Part shown: one piece after another, positions 16,572-25,175 of the stretch
Layout: the number at the start of each line of letters is the position of its first letter
Numbering within the stretch: the first letter of the stretch is position 1
Source of the DNA: Phycisphaera sp.
GTDB taxonomy: Bacteria; Planctomycetota; Phycisphaerae; Phycisphaerales; Phycisphaeraceae
NCBI GenBank assembly: GCA_028285385.1
Contig: JANQPR010000200.1
Location: 1 to 44,472 of the forward strand
Length of the DNA: 44,472 nt
Direction of reading: 5' to 3'
Notes under the pieces: model-generated
Told to the model about the DNA's origin: nothing
Database searches by the model: none
What the model saw: only the letters and a program-made list of their open reading frames with translations
Position numbers and translations under genes: made by a program

Positions 16572-19142
16572 GTGAGCGATCCCACCCCCCCGAACCCGCC
16601 GGCGAACGCCGCGCCCGAAGCCAAGCCCCGCGGCCAGGGCCGTTTACCGCTTCGCCTCGATCCGGTTGAGGTCGCCACGGCACCTGACGCCGGGAACGAC
16701 GGAGGCGCCGACCACGACGCCGAGCCGTCCGGACCGACGGACGCGTTCGACCTGCCGCCGGAGCTGGGCGACGACATGCTGCCGCCCTCGGAACCGGCGC
16801 AAGCCGACACGTTGAACGCCGCGGAGGCGACGAGCGTTGGTTCAGTTGAAGACGACCTGGTAGCCGGGCTAACCGAGCCGCAGCGGGAAGCGGTGACGCA
16901 CGTCGACGGCCCCCTCCTTGTGCTCGCCGGGCCGGGCTCGGGCAAGACCCGCGTGATCACCCGGCGGATCGCGTACCTGGTCCGGCAGATCGGCATCCCG
17001 CCGTGGAACGTGCTGGCGATCACGTTCACCAACAAAGCCGCCGGCGAGATGCGCGAGCGCGTCGGACAGTTGCTCACGGAACGCCAGGCCCGCGCTGCAA
17101 CTGTCTCGACCTTCCACGCGTTGTGCGCCCGGCTCATCCGGCAGTACGCCGACCGCGTCGGGCTGCCCCCGGGCTACAGCATCTACGACACCGCCGACCA
17201 GAAGAACGCAATCAAGACCGCGCTCACCGAGTTAGAGATCAACACCAAGAACTTCCCGCCCGCTTCGATGCTCGGCACCATCAGCAACGCCAAGAACGAG
17301 TTGAAAGACGCCGACGCCTACGCGAAGCAGGCCAACGATTTCTACAGCCGGACCGTTGCAAAGGTCTACCAGAAGTACACGGAGGTTCTGGAGCGCAACG
17401 CAGCGGTGGACTTCGACGACCTCTTACTCAGGACCGTGCAGCTGCTGCGCGACCACCGAGACGTGCTCGACGAGTTGCGAAACCGGTACCAGTACATCCT
17501 GATCGACGAGTACCAGGACACGAACCACGCGCAGTTCATGATCGCGAACGCGCTGGGATCGATCTCGGAAGATGGCCCCAATCAAGAATCTTCCGGTGGA
17601 AACCTGATGGTCACCGGCGACCCCGACCAGTCGATCTACGGCTGGCGCGGCGCAAACATCCGCAACATCCTCGAGTTCGAGGCCCACTACCCCGATGCCA
17701 GGATCGTCCGCCTCGAGCAGAACTACCGGTCGACCAAGACGATCCTCGCCGCCGCCGACGCGCTGATCGCCAACAACCGCGCCCGCAAGCACAAGGCCCT
17801 GTTCACGGAGAACGCCGACGGCGAACCGGTGCGCGTCGTGACCTGTTACGACGGGCAGCACGAGGCGACATGGGTCACGGAACGCCTGCGCGAGCACCAC
17901 GAGCGCGGCGTGCCCTGGGCCGATATGGCCGTGTTCTATCGCATCAACTCGCTGTCGCGCGTCATGGAGGACACCCTCCGCAACGCCGGCGTCCCGTACC
18001 AGATTGCCCGCGGCACCGCCTTCTACGACCGCAAGGAGATCAAGGACGCGCTCGCGTACCTGCGCGTCGTCGCCAACCCGGCCGACGAGGTCACGACCTT
18101 CCGCGTGATCAACACCCCGGCCCGCGGGATCAGCGCCGCCACCGTCAAGGCGATCCAGGCGTACGCGTTGGCGAGCAACACGCCGGTCGACACGATCCTC
18201 GGCCAGCCGTCCGTGCTGACCGCCGTAAACGCCCGCGCCCAGGCCGCCGTCGGCAAGTTCTCGGCGATGGTGCAGACGTGGCGAGACACCTGCGGGTTGA
18301 CGCCGCAAGACGAAGGCGCGTTGATCGAGACCCCCGCCGACCCGACGCACGACGTCTCGCTCAGGCAGTTCGTCGAAACCGTACTACGCGACTCCGGGCT
18401 CGAGGCGTACTACCGCAACGACAAGTCCGACCCCGACCAGGAGCGCCTCGCGAACCTCGGCGAGCTCGTCAGCTCCGTCCAGCAGTTCGAGGATGAGTTC
18501 GAACTCAGCCGCGACCTCGACGGCATCGAAAAGCCCGCGACGCTAGCGGACAAGCTGCTCGCGTTCCTCGAGCGCGTCGCGCTGGTCAGCGACGTCGACT
18601 CACTCGAAGCGGGTCAGGGCGCGGTGACCCTGATGACGTTGCACGCCGCGAAGGGACTCGAGTACCCGGTGGTGGCGATGATCGCGTTCGAGGACGGGCT
18701 GTTGCCGCACGAGCGCGCGAACCACAGCCCTCAGGAGCTGGAAGAGGAACGCCGACTTGCGTTCGTCGGGATCACACGGGCCGAGCGGCACCTGATGCTG
18801 ACGAACGCGAAGTACCGCACGGTGTTCGGGCAAACGCTGCCGACGATCCCGAGCCGGTTCCTGCAGGAGTTGCCGCCCGAGGTCATCGACGTTGAAGACG
18901 TTGCCGACGAGGCGCTGGAAGCACAGGACGAGGGATTCGGCGGGGTCCAACGCAGCCGCGCCGCACGCGATGCCGGGCAATACCCGCCGGGCACGCTGGT
19001 CCGTCACCCGCAGTTCGGCCTCGGGCGTGTGGTGCAGGTGCAGCCGATGGGGGCGCACACCAAGGCGCGGATCGACTTCAACACGGCGGGGGCGAAGACG
19101 CTGGTGCTGCAGTACGCCCGGCTGGAGGTGGTTGACGGATGA
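16572..19142 (+). CDS. pcrA: ATP-dependent DNA helicase PcrA/UvrD
   Basis: 856 residues from GTG 16572. The first 95 residues are a Pro/Ala/Asp-rich extension not seen in usual PcrA; the helicase core starts at GLTEPQREAVTHVDGPLLVLAGPGSGKT (Walker A 119-126). Further superfamily-1A motifs appear in order: TFTNKAAGEMRERV, DFDDLL, ILIDEYQDTN, GDPDQSIYGWRGA, LEQNYRS, VTLMTLHAAKGLEYPVV and EEERRLAFVGITRAERHL. The C-terminus has the Tudor-like GTLVRHPQFGLGRVVQ. It unwinds DNA 3'-5' in repair, rolling-circle replication and removal of RecA. An in-frame ATG at 16776 could give a shorter protein. The stop overlaps the trpF start (ATGA at 19139-19142), implying translational coupling. Confidence 0.95.
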   Translation: MSDPTPPNPPANAAPEAKPRGQGRLPLRLDPVEVATAPDAGNDGGADHDAEPSGPTDAFDLPPELGDDMLPPSEPAQADTLNAAEATSVGSVEDDLVAGLTEPQREAVTHVDGPLLVLAGPGSGKTRVITRRIAYLVRQIGIPPWNVLAITFTNKAAGEMRERVGQLLTERQARAATVSTFHALCARLIRQYADRVGLPPGYSIYDTADQKNAIKTALTELEINTKNFPPASMLGTISNAKNELKDADAYAKQANDFYSRTVAKVYQKYTEVLERNAAVDFDDLLLRTVQLLRDHRDVLDELRNRYQYILIDEYQDTNHAQFMIANALGSISEDGPNQESSGGNLMVTGDPDQSIYGWRGANIRNILEFEAHYPDARIVRLEQNYRSTKTILAAADALIANNRARKHKALFTENADGEPVRVVTCYDGQHEATWVTERLREHHERGVPWADMAVFYRINSLSRVMEDTLRNAGVPYQIARGTAFYDRKEIKDALAYLRVVANPADEVTTFRVINTPARGISAATVKAIQAYALASNTPVDTILGQPSVLTAVNARAQAAVGKFSAMVQTWRDTCGLTPQDEGALIETPADPTHDVSLRQFVETVLRDSGLEAYYRNDKSDPDQERLANLGELVSSVQQFEDEFELSRDLDGIEKPATLADKLLAFLERVALVSDVDSLEAGQGAVTLMTLHAAKGLEYPVVAMIAFEDGLLPHERANHSPQELEEERRLAFVGITRAERHLMLTNAKYRTVFGQTLPTIPSRFLQELPPEVIDVEDVADEALEAQDEGFGGVQRSRAARDAGQYPPGTLVRHPQFGLGRVVQVQPMGAHTKARIDFNTAGAKTLVLQYARLEVVDG

Positions 19143-19936
19143 GCGACGAACCGAACGCCAGGCCACCAAGTGATCGCATCGCTGAAAAACGCGCCGTGCG
19201 GACGCGGATTAAGGTCTGCGGATTCCGTGCGATTGAGGGGATCTTCGACGCGCTCGATCACAGCGTTGAGTACGGCGGCACGGACCGCGATGAACAAGAC
19301 GTGTGGAGGCTTGCTTACTTCGGCCTAAACCTGATCGAGCGATCGCCGCGCTATTTGCCGCCCGAGCATGCTGTCGAGATCGCGGCGCAGCTGATGGAAT
19401 CCGACATGATGCAGCATTGCGATCCGGTGATGGTGTTCGCGGATCACAAGGTGGATCAGATCGTCGCTGCCATGCAGCCGCTCTTTGACGGTTACCCGGA
19501 GGACACCTGGTTGGTCCAGCTGCACGGAGACGAGTCACCGGAGTTCGTGGCGGCGTTGCCGAAGAACCTAGGTGTTATCAAAGCCATCCCGTTCGACCCC
19601 TCGGCGATCGACCTCTGGCGTGGCCACGACCGGCTGTACGGCTTGATGGTTGATGCTCCGAAGGTTGCCGGCGAACTCGGCGGGGGCACCGGGCGGAGCT
19701 TTGACTGGCCGGCGTTGATGCGGTTGGACAAACGAGAACTCCCTCAGAGGCTCTTCCTTGCTGGCGGGTTGACACCGGAGAACGTCGGAGAGGCTGTCCG
19801 CACGGTGAGACCATACTCCGTCGATGTCGCGAGCGGCGTCGAGTCGGTCCCTGGGGTCAAGGACCCGGTAAAGATCGCGGCGTTCTGCGACGCGGTGCGT
19901 GCCGCGGACGCAGCGCTCGCCGACGAAAGGTGTTGA
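19139..19936 (+). CDS. trpF: Phosphoribosylanthranilate isomerase TrpF
   Basis: 265 residues. TrpF performs the Amadori rearrangement of phosphoribosylanthranilate just before TrpC. The general base Cys27 is in TRIKVCGF, the general acid Asp172 in GLMVDAP, and further family motifs are LVQLHGDE (about 127-132), GGGTGRSFDW (181-190), LAGGLTPENV and DVASGVESVPGVKD. It is longer than the usual 200-220 residues owing to an N-terminal extension and an insert between residues about 32 and 90 (YGGTDRDEQDVWRLAYFGLN onward). The start codon overlaps the pcrA stop by four bases. trpC is separate at 6414-7250, so the pathway genes are not together. trpS follows 47 bases later, which may be coincidental. 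Confidence 0.92.
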   Translation: MSDEPNARPPSDRIAEKRAVRTRIKVCGFRAIEGIFDALDHSVEYGGTDRDEQDVWRLAYFGLNLIERSPRYLPPEHAVEIAAQLMESDMMQHCDPVMVFADHKVDQIVAAMQPLFDGYPEDTWLVQLHGDESPEFVAALPKNLGVIKAIPFDPSAIDLWRGHDRLYGLMVDAPKVAGELGGGTGRSFDWPALMRLDKRELPQRLFLAGGLTPENVGEAVRTVRPYSVDVASGVESVPGVKDPVKIAAFCDAVRAADAALADERC

Positions 19937-19983
19937 GTTTCGCGCGCCACGGGTGCCTTGGAGCGGCATGTAGACTGCCTTGC

Positions 19984-20973
19984 ATGAAACGCGTCCTCTC
20001 GGGCATCCAACCCTCCGGGCAACTGCACCTGGGCAACTACGCCGGGGCCGTCCAGCAGTTCCTGGAACTCCAACACGACCACGAGGTGTTCGTGTTCGTG
20101 GCCAGCTACCACGCGCTAACCACTTCCAAAGACCCCGACGAACTCCGCCACAACATCCGGCAGGTCGTGATCGACTACCTCGCGTTCGGGCTGGACCCGA
20201 GCCAGTGCCACATCTACCTGCAGCACGACGTGCCGGCCGTCTGCGAGCTAGCTTGGCTGCTCGGGTGCGTGTGCCCGAAGTCGCAGATGGACAAGGCCAC
20301 CACCTACAAGGACAAAGTCGCCAAGGGCATCCCCGCGTCTGTCGGGCTGTTCACGTACCCCGTGCTTCAGGCGGCGGACATCCTCGCGGTCGACCCCGAC
20401 GTCGTCCCGGTCGGCGCCGATCAGCAGCAACACGTTGAGATCACGCGTGACCTCGCTCAACGCTTCAACCACGCCTACGGCAACGACGATCGCCCCGTCT
20501 TCAAAGTCCCCGAGCTGATGCTGCGTCAGGACAGCGCGCTGGTGCCCGGGGTCGACGGGCAAAAAATGAGCAAGAGCTACGGAAACGGCATCGACCCGTT
20601 CATGGACGAGAAGCCGTTGCGCAAGCGCATCATGAAGATCGTCACCGACTCCAAGCCGCCGGAGGAAACAAAGGACCCCGAGGAGTCAACGATCTTCCAA
20701 ATCTTCGCGGCGCTGGCGGGACGGGACGACGGACGCACGGTCAAGCTCGCCGAGCGTTACCGCGCGACCGGCGAGCACGGCATGGGCTACGGCGAGGCCA
20801 AGCAGGCGTTGTTTGAACTCGTGATGGACACGTTCGCCGACGCCCGCAACCGACGCGTCGAACTCATGGCCGACCCGACCCACATCGACGCCGTGTTGCG
20901 CGACGGTGCAGAAGCCGCCCGAGCGGTAATGGACGGCGTGATGCGACGCGTCCGCTCTGCGGTCGGGCTTTGA
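19984..20973 (+). CDS. trpS: Tryptophanyl-tRNA synthetase
   Basis: 330 residues, typical for bacterial TrpRS, a class I enzyme that charges tRNA-Trp in the cytoplasm. It starts MKRVLSGIQPSGQLHLGNY, where PSGQLHLGNY (10-19) is the HIGH-type ATP site, and has QKMSKSYGN with KMSKS at 194-198. The segment FTYPVLQAADILAVDPDVVPVGADQQQHVEITRD is the conserved tryptophan pocket. The ATG at 19984 is preceded by GGAGCG about 20 bases upstream; a longer open frame to 19930 has no similarity. It ends a run pcrA-trpF-trpS on the plus strand; a hairpin after it more probably belongs to the convergent fliS. Confidence 0.96.
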   Translation: MKRVLSGIQPSGQLHLGNYAGAVQQFLELQHDHEVFVFVASYHALTTSKDPDELRHNIRQVVIDYLAFGLDPSQCHIYLQHDVPAVCELAWLLGCVCPKSQMDKATTYKDKVAKGIPASVGLFTYPVLQAADILAVDPDVVPVGADQQQHVEITRDLAQRFNHAYGNDDRPVFKVPELMLRQDSALVPGVDGQKMSKSYGNGIDPFMDEKPLRKRIMKIVTDSKPPEETKDPEESTIFQIFAALAGRDDGRTVKLAERYRATGEHGMGYGEAKQALFELVMDTFADARNRRVELMADPTHIDAVLRDGAEAARAVMDGVMRRVRSAVGL

Positions 20974-20990
20974 ACCGGGTCGGCCCGAAA

Positions 20991-21016
20991 CAAAACCGCG
21001 TTGGGGGACAACGCGG
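20991..21016 (-). terminator. Terminator of the fliD-fliS transcript
   Basis: CCGCGTTG (20996-21003) pairs perfectly with CAACGCGG (21009-21016), loop GGGGA. On the minus strand the hairpin is followed by TTTTGTTTC, a good terminator for fliS. It also sits just after trpS on the plus strand, where no U-run follows. Confidence 0.7.
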
Positions 21017-21051
21017 GTGAACATGAAACAGGGGCTGAAGAACGAGTTGTG

Positions 21052-21540
21052 TCAGGCGCTCTTGCTGTACGCACCAAGCGCCGTCTGCTGACTCGTCGCC
21101 GCGGGCGCGACGGAAGCGTTCGGCTGGACGCCGCGTTCGGCGGCGCTCTTCTCCATAACCATCACCCAGGTCTGCCGTTCGAAGTCGAGCAGGCGGATCG
21201 CCTCGTCGAGCGGCGGGAGCTGACGCTGCATGTTAACGTCGATAAACAACCGGTAGATGTAGTTGTAGAGGGCCGTGAGCTTCTCGACGATCTCGGGGGC
21301 GACCTCGGCCTTCATACTGGTCGACAACTCGAGGACGATCTTCTGGGCGCGGGAGACGTGCTCGTAGAGCTTCTCGTAGTCGGGCTTCTCGGCGATGGTG
21401 TCGCCGCCATCGGGCGCGAGGGTCTGGCGGGCCAGCCTGGCGTGCTTGAGCGCGCCGTCGAAGAGCATGAGGCGCAGCTCCTCCGGCGAGGCGGTGAGGA
21501 TCTTGGTGCGGAGGTACGGGTTGGGGCCTTGCGGACTCAT
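21052..21540 (-). CDS. fliS: Flagellar export chaperone FliS
   Basis: 162 residues, slightly longer than the usual 125-140. FliS binds the C-terminus of newly made flagellin in the cytoplasm and prevents its premature assembly. The FliS features are an N-terminal NPYLRTKILTASPEELRLML (with the YLxxxVLTASPxEL pattern and LFDGALKHARLA), followed by the helical core LYEHVSRAQKIVLELSTSM and NYIYRLFIDVNMQRQ. The C-terminus is a low-complexity Ala/Ser tail (NASVAPAATSQQTALG). It lies 70 bases behind fliD on the same strand, the conserved fliD-fliS pair. The start ATG 21540 directly precedes SPQGPNPYL. Confidence 0.9.
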   Translation of the reverse strand: MSPQGPNPYLRTKILTASPEELRLMLFDGALKHARLARQTLAPDGGDTIAEKPDYEKLYEHVSRAQKIVLELSTSMKAEVAPEIVEKLTALYNYIYRLFIDVNMQRQLPPLDEAIRLLDFERQTWVMVMEKSAAERGVQPNASVAPAATSQQTALGAYSKSA

Positions 21541-21610
21541 GGCAACGAGGGTATCGGCCGGGGGCGCGGGGACGGCTTAGCCGAACGGGCGTGCGAGCCC
21601 GATAAGGCGG

Positions 21611-24600
21611 TCAGCCGATGGACGCGGAGGAGGACGCCGCGACCTGCGAGAGCTGACTCAACGCCGCGCCCTGGTCTTGGATTCGGGCGAGCGCCGCCTC
21701 CATGTTGTTGAAGTCGCGCTGCAAGCGTTCACGCTTGTCTTCGATGCTGTCGTTGAGCCGGTCGATCCGGTCGTTGTTCGCGAGGATCTGCTGGTCGAGC
21801 CGGTCGATCGTGTTCTGCAGGACGCCGGTGTCCGCGTCGGTGAGCCGTTCGAGCAGCTTGTCGATCTCGACGGCGATGCCCTGGGCGGCGACGGTCTCGG
21901 TCTCCTCGTTCGTGTCCGGGTCAATCTCGAACTGCTCGAGCGCGAACAGGTCTTGCACGGCGTCGGCGTCGGTCTCGAGCGCGGCACGGAGCTTGGCCTC
22001 GTCGAGTTCGATGCTCGTGCCGCCGCTCCCGACCGTGATGCCGACCTGCGACAGCGACTTGTACCGCCCAGGCAGGTCGTTGTTAAAGCCGATCACAGCG
22101 TTGAACATCGAGCTGCGCACCTGCTGCAGCACCGGGTCGCCTAGCAGCAGGCCGCGGGTCTCGGTCTCGACGTCGTAGCTGTCGAGCTCGTCGATCCGCG
22201 TGATCAGGTCGTTGAACCCGGAGACGAAGCTGTTGACCTCCTCGACGAGCGCGTCGGGGTTGTCGCTGACCGTGATGCTGACCGGATCGTCGGAGGTGCT
22301 GTTGAGCGTGACGGTCGCGCCGGGGATGACGCCGGCGAGGGTGTTGGTCGGGCTGGTCACGGCGATCGCGGTCTCGGGGTTCTCGCCGCCGATGAAGACG
22401 ACCGCGTCCTGAGCGCGGGCGACCTCGGTGGTGTTGAAGCCCAGCCCGCCGTCGCCGACGGAGAACGCACCGCCGGCGCCCGACGTCCGCCCCGAAAACG
22501 AAAGCCGGAACGGCCGACCGACCGAGCCGTCGGAAATGACCGACGCGCGGATGCCGAGTTCGGCGTTGTTGACCTTGTCGGTCAGCGAATCGAGCGTGTC
22601 GGTGTCCTGCACGCGGACGTAGCGTTTGAACGAGCCGTCGATGTCGAGACCGGACGCGAACGTGCCCGCGATACCGAGGTCGCTGGCCGAAGAGCCTTCT
22701 TCGTCGGTGATCTCGAGGTCGACGGCGCCGCTGCCGGTGTCTTCGATGACGATGCCGTCGCCGGCGTCGTTGACCCGGGCGTTGATCGCCAGACCGCGGG
22801 AGTTGATCTCGCTGATGACGTCGCCGATGGTGGACTCGTCACCGTTGGTGAGGTCGACGGTGGCGATCTTGCCGTCCGAGTCGCGGATGGTGAACCGGCC
22901 GGCGCCGATGCCGAGCTTGTCAAGCGAGGCACCGTCGTTGACGAAGGCAAACTCGAGGTCGCGGCCGGCGGACACCCCGTCCGTGAACGTGCCGGCCAAG
23001 CCGAGCTGTTCGGCGAGCACACCATCGCCGAGGCTTTCAACGGTGAAGTCGGTGGTGCCGGTGGTGTCGTCCACGAGGCGGAGGCCCGTGCCTGCGCCGT
23101 TGAGCGAGGCGGTGACGCCAGCGCCACTCGTGTTGATCAACTCGATGAGGTCGCCGGCGGTCTCGGCGGTGGCGAGGTCGATATCGGTGGTGGTGCCGTC
23201 GGCGGTTGTAAGGCGGATGCGGGTGTCGGCGTCGCCCGTGCCGGTCGGGTCGAGTTTGGCGCCGGCAACAACGTCGGTCGCGCGGTCCGCGGACAAGCCG
23301 AGTTCTTCGGCGACGGCGGCACCGTTGAGAGACTCGATGACGAGGCGGTTCTCCCCGCCGGTGTTGTCCAGGGCGAAGAGCCGGTCGTCGCGGAGTTCGA
23401 GCGTGACCTTGCCGCCGGTGGCGGTGTCGACGGCGGCGACGAGATCGTCGATCGTGGCGAGGCCGTCGAGGTCGATGTCGAAGACGCTTGTGCCGTCGGC
23501 GTCGTCGCGCGCGGTGATGCGCAGGTCGGCGTCGGCGGTGCCGGAGAGGGTGAGGCCTGCGCCGCCGAACAGGTCCGCGACCGCCGTGGTGCCGTTGGCC
23601 GGGTTGTACGCCGGGCCGCCGAACGCGGCGAGGCCGTTGCCGCCGTTGGTGAACTTGAGCAGCTTGGTGTCGAGGTCGCCGATGACGCGTTCGCCCGTGA
23701 GGGTTGCGCCCGCGGCGGCGGTGAGCAGGCCGAGGTCTTCCGCGGCGCCCGAGGTCCCGACCGCCGCGACGGTGAACGCCCCGCCGCCACCGCTGGTGTC
23801 GATCAGTTCGAGGCCGAGGCCGTCGGTGCGGACACCGCCGGACACCTTGCCCTCGGTGACTTCCTCGATGGTGTCGAACAAGTCGCCAAGCGTGACGGCG
23901 TTGCTGGCGTCGATGTTGTAGGTGCTGCCGTCTCGGGTGGTGACCTGGAAGTCGTTCCCGCCTTCGGTGCGGACGCCGAGCCCGTCGTTGAGGTTGGCCA
24001 GCACGGAGTCCCGGCCGAGCGTGTAGAGCGGTGCGCCCGTGATGCTGGTGGCGTCGGTGTTGGCGGCGATGCCTAGGTCCGTCGCGGTCGTGGTCCGGCC
24101 GATGTCGGCGACGATCAGGCTGGTGTCGGCGTCGCCGCCGCTCCGCCCGGTGATGTCGGTGATAGTGAGACCGCCGCCGGTGATGTCGGCCCGGACGCCG
24201 ATGCCCACGTCGTTGATGCGGTCGACGACGTCCCGGAGCGTGATCGCGTCCGACAGGTCGACGGTCGCCGAGCTGCCGGACAGGTCGGTGATCTTGATCT
24301 TGCCGCGCTGCACGCCGGCGCCGCCGTTGAGCTCGTCGAGCCGCGTCTCGCGGTCAAGGCGTGCCTCGCCACGGTTGAACGTCAGCAGGCCGCCGTCCGG
24401 CGCAACGAAGCTCGAGTCCCGGTCGCGGAAGCCGGAGGTGATGCTCTGCTGCGCGCTGACGAGCCGGCGGACGCTGAACCGGTAATCGCCGGGCACCGCG
24501 CCCGCCGCCGAGGTCACGGTCGCGACGGCCTCGTTGCTGCTGCTGCTGTTCGTCGCGGTGTACGTCGCGTCGGTCGTCAACCGCCCGGCATTCAGCTTCA

Positions 24601-24772
24601 GCGACAGCAGCTGCGCCGAGATCCCGGCAAACGCAGACTGCTGCTCCTGCAGCGTGCTGTTCTGTTCCTCCACGCGGATGCGGGGCTGGGTCTCCAGCGC
24701 GATGAGCTGATCGATGATCTCGGCGGTGTTGATGCCGCTGACCAGGCCGATGTTGGAGGTGATCTGTCCCAT
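21611..24772 (-). CDS. fliD: Flagellar filament cap protein FliD, expanded
   Basis: 1053 residues, versus about 450-700 usually. FliD forms the cap at the filament tip that guides flagellin polymerisation. The N-terminal D0-D1 part (MGQITSNIGLVSGINTAEII to AQQSITSGF) and the C-terminal helical part (NPDALVEEVNSFVSGFNDLI, RGLLLGDPVLQQVRSSMFN, LSQVGITVGSGGTSIELDEA, IDRLDQQILANNDRIDRLND) are standard. Between residues about 175 and 765 lie about six copies of a flagellin-IN-type motif, such as TLRDVVDRINDVGIGVRADI, TAGDLIELINTSGAGVTASL and TIGDVISEINSRGLAINARV, five of them separated by linkers ending DLGIA/ELGLS. These enlarge the surface-exposed D2-D3 domains. The gene precedes fliS. No flagellar promoter was recognised in the 400 bases upstream. 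Confidence 0.92.
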   Translation of the reverse strand: MGQITSNIGLVSGINTAEIIDQLIALETQPRIRVEEQNSTLQEQQSAFAGISAQLLSLKLNAGRLTTDATYTATNSSSSNEAVATVTSAAGAVPGDYRFSVRRLVSAQQSITSGFRDRDSSFVAPDGGLLTFNRGEARLDRETRLDELNGGAGVQRGKIKITDLSGSSATVDLSDAITLRDVVDRINDVGIGVRADITGGGLTITDITGRSGGDADTSLIVADIGRTTTATDLGIAANTDATSITGAPLYTLGRDSVLANLNDGLGVRTEGGNDFQVTTRDGSTYNIDASNAVTLGDLFDTIEEVTEGKVSGGVRTDGLGLELIDTSGGGGAFTVAAVGTSGAAEDLGLLTAAAGATLTGERVIGDLDTKLLKFTNGGNGLAAFGGPAYNPANGTTAVADLFGGAGLTLSGTADADLRITARDDADGTSVFDIDLDGLATIDDLVAAVDTATGGKVTLELRDDRLFALDNTGGENRLVIESLNGAAVAEELGLSADRATDVVAGAKLDPTGTGDADTRIRLTTADGTTTDIDLATAETAGDLIELINTSGAGVTASLNGAGTGLRLVDDTTGTTDFTVESLGDGVLAEQLGLAGTFTDGVSAGRDLEFAFVNDGASLDKLGIGAGRFTIRDSDGKIATVDLTNGDESTIGDVISEINSRGLAINARVNDAGDGIVIEDTGSGAVDLEITDEEGSSASDLGIAGTFASGLDIDGSFKRYVRVQDTDTLDSLTDKVNNAELGIRASVISDGSVGRPFRLSFSGRTSGAGGAFSVGDGGLGFNTTEVARAQDAVVFIGGENPETAIAVTSPTNTLAGVIPGATVTLNSTSDDPVSITVSDNPDALVEEVNSFVSGFNDLITRIDELDSYDVETETRGLLLGDPVLQQVRSSMFNAVIGFNNDLPGRYKSLSQVGITVGSGGTSIELDEAKLRAALETDADAVQDLFALEQFEIDPDTNEETETVAAQGIAVEIDKLLERLTDADTGVLQNTIDRLDQQILANNDRIDRLNDSIEDKRERLQRDFNNMEAALARIQDQGAALSQLSQVAASSSASIG

Positions 24773-25175
24773 GGATCCGGTGTGTCTCGCGAGTGCGTGA
24801 TCCCCGTGGCCTTACCGCGGCGCGGGCGCACGACATCCGAAGAAACACCCGTTACTCCCTTCATCGACCGGGATGAAACGCCGCCTTGAGCCCGGCCTCG
24901 GGGCATCAGACCCCAGCCTTCGCGGAAGCGGGAGTCCACGGAGTGGCCACGGGCCGTCGGCAATACTCGGAGGGGCGATTTTCCCGTGACGGCAGACAGG
25001 GGCCGGAACGACGGCCGAATCGCCGAGTCTCAAGCCGAGCCACCGATGCGGAGCGATCCCGAGTCCGATAACGCGCTAATCTTCACACCCGCAACGACGG
25101 GGGGCCGCCGGTCAGGGGAGCGCTCTTTCGCCGGTTCGGCACGGCACGACGATCCAACCGGCCACAGCGCCGCAT
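24773..25175. other. Intergenic region between fliD and dus
   Basis: About 400 bases with no believable gene on either strand. GCCGGTT (25130-25136) and AACCGGC (25156-25162) form a 7-bp inverted repeat around a 19-base interior, downstream of dus on the minus strand; without a U-run it is at best a weak terminator. I found no sigma-54 (TGGCAC-N5-TTGC) or correctly oriented sigma-28 promoter for fliD. Confidence 0.4.

Noticed and set aside
24890..24960. GCTTCCGCGAAGGC-type inverted segment upstream of fliD
   Set aside because: Short imperfect pairing, no second copy noticed in the window, no relation to a promoter.
25064..25071. TCCGATAA resembling a sigma-28 -10 box upstream of fliD
   Set aside because: It is on the plus strand, facing away from fliD, and no TAAA lies 15 bases upstream.
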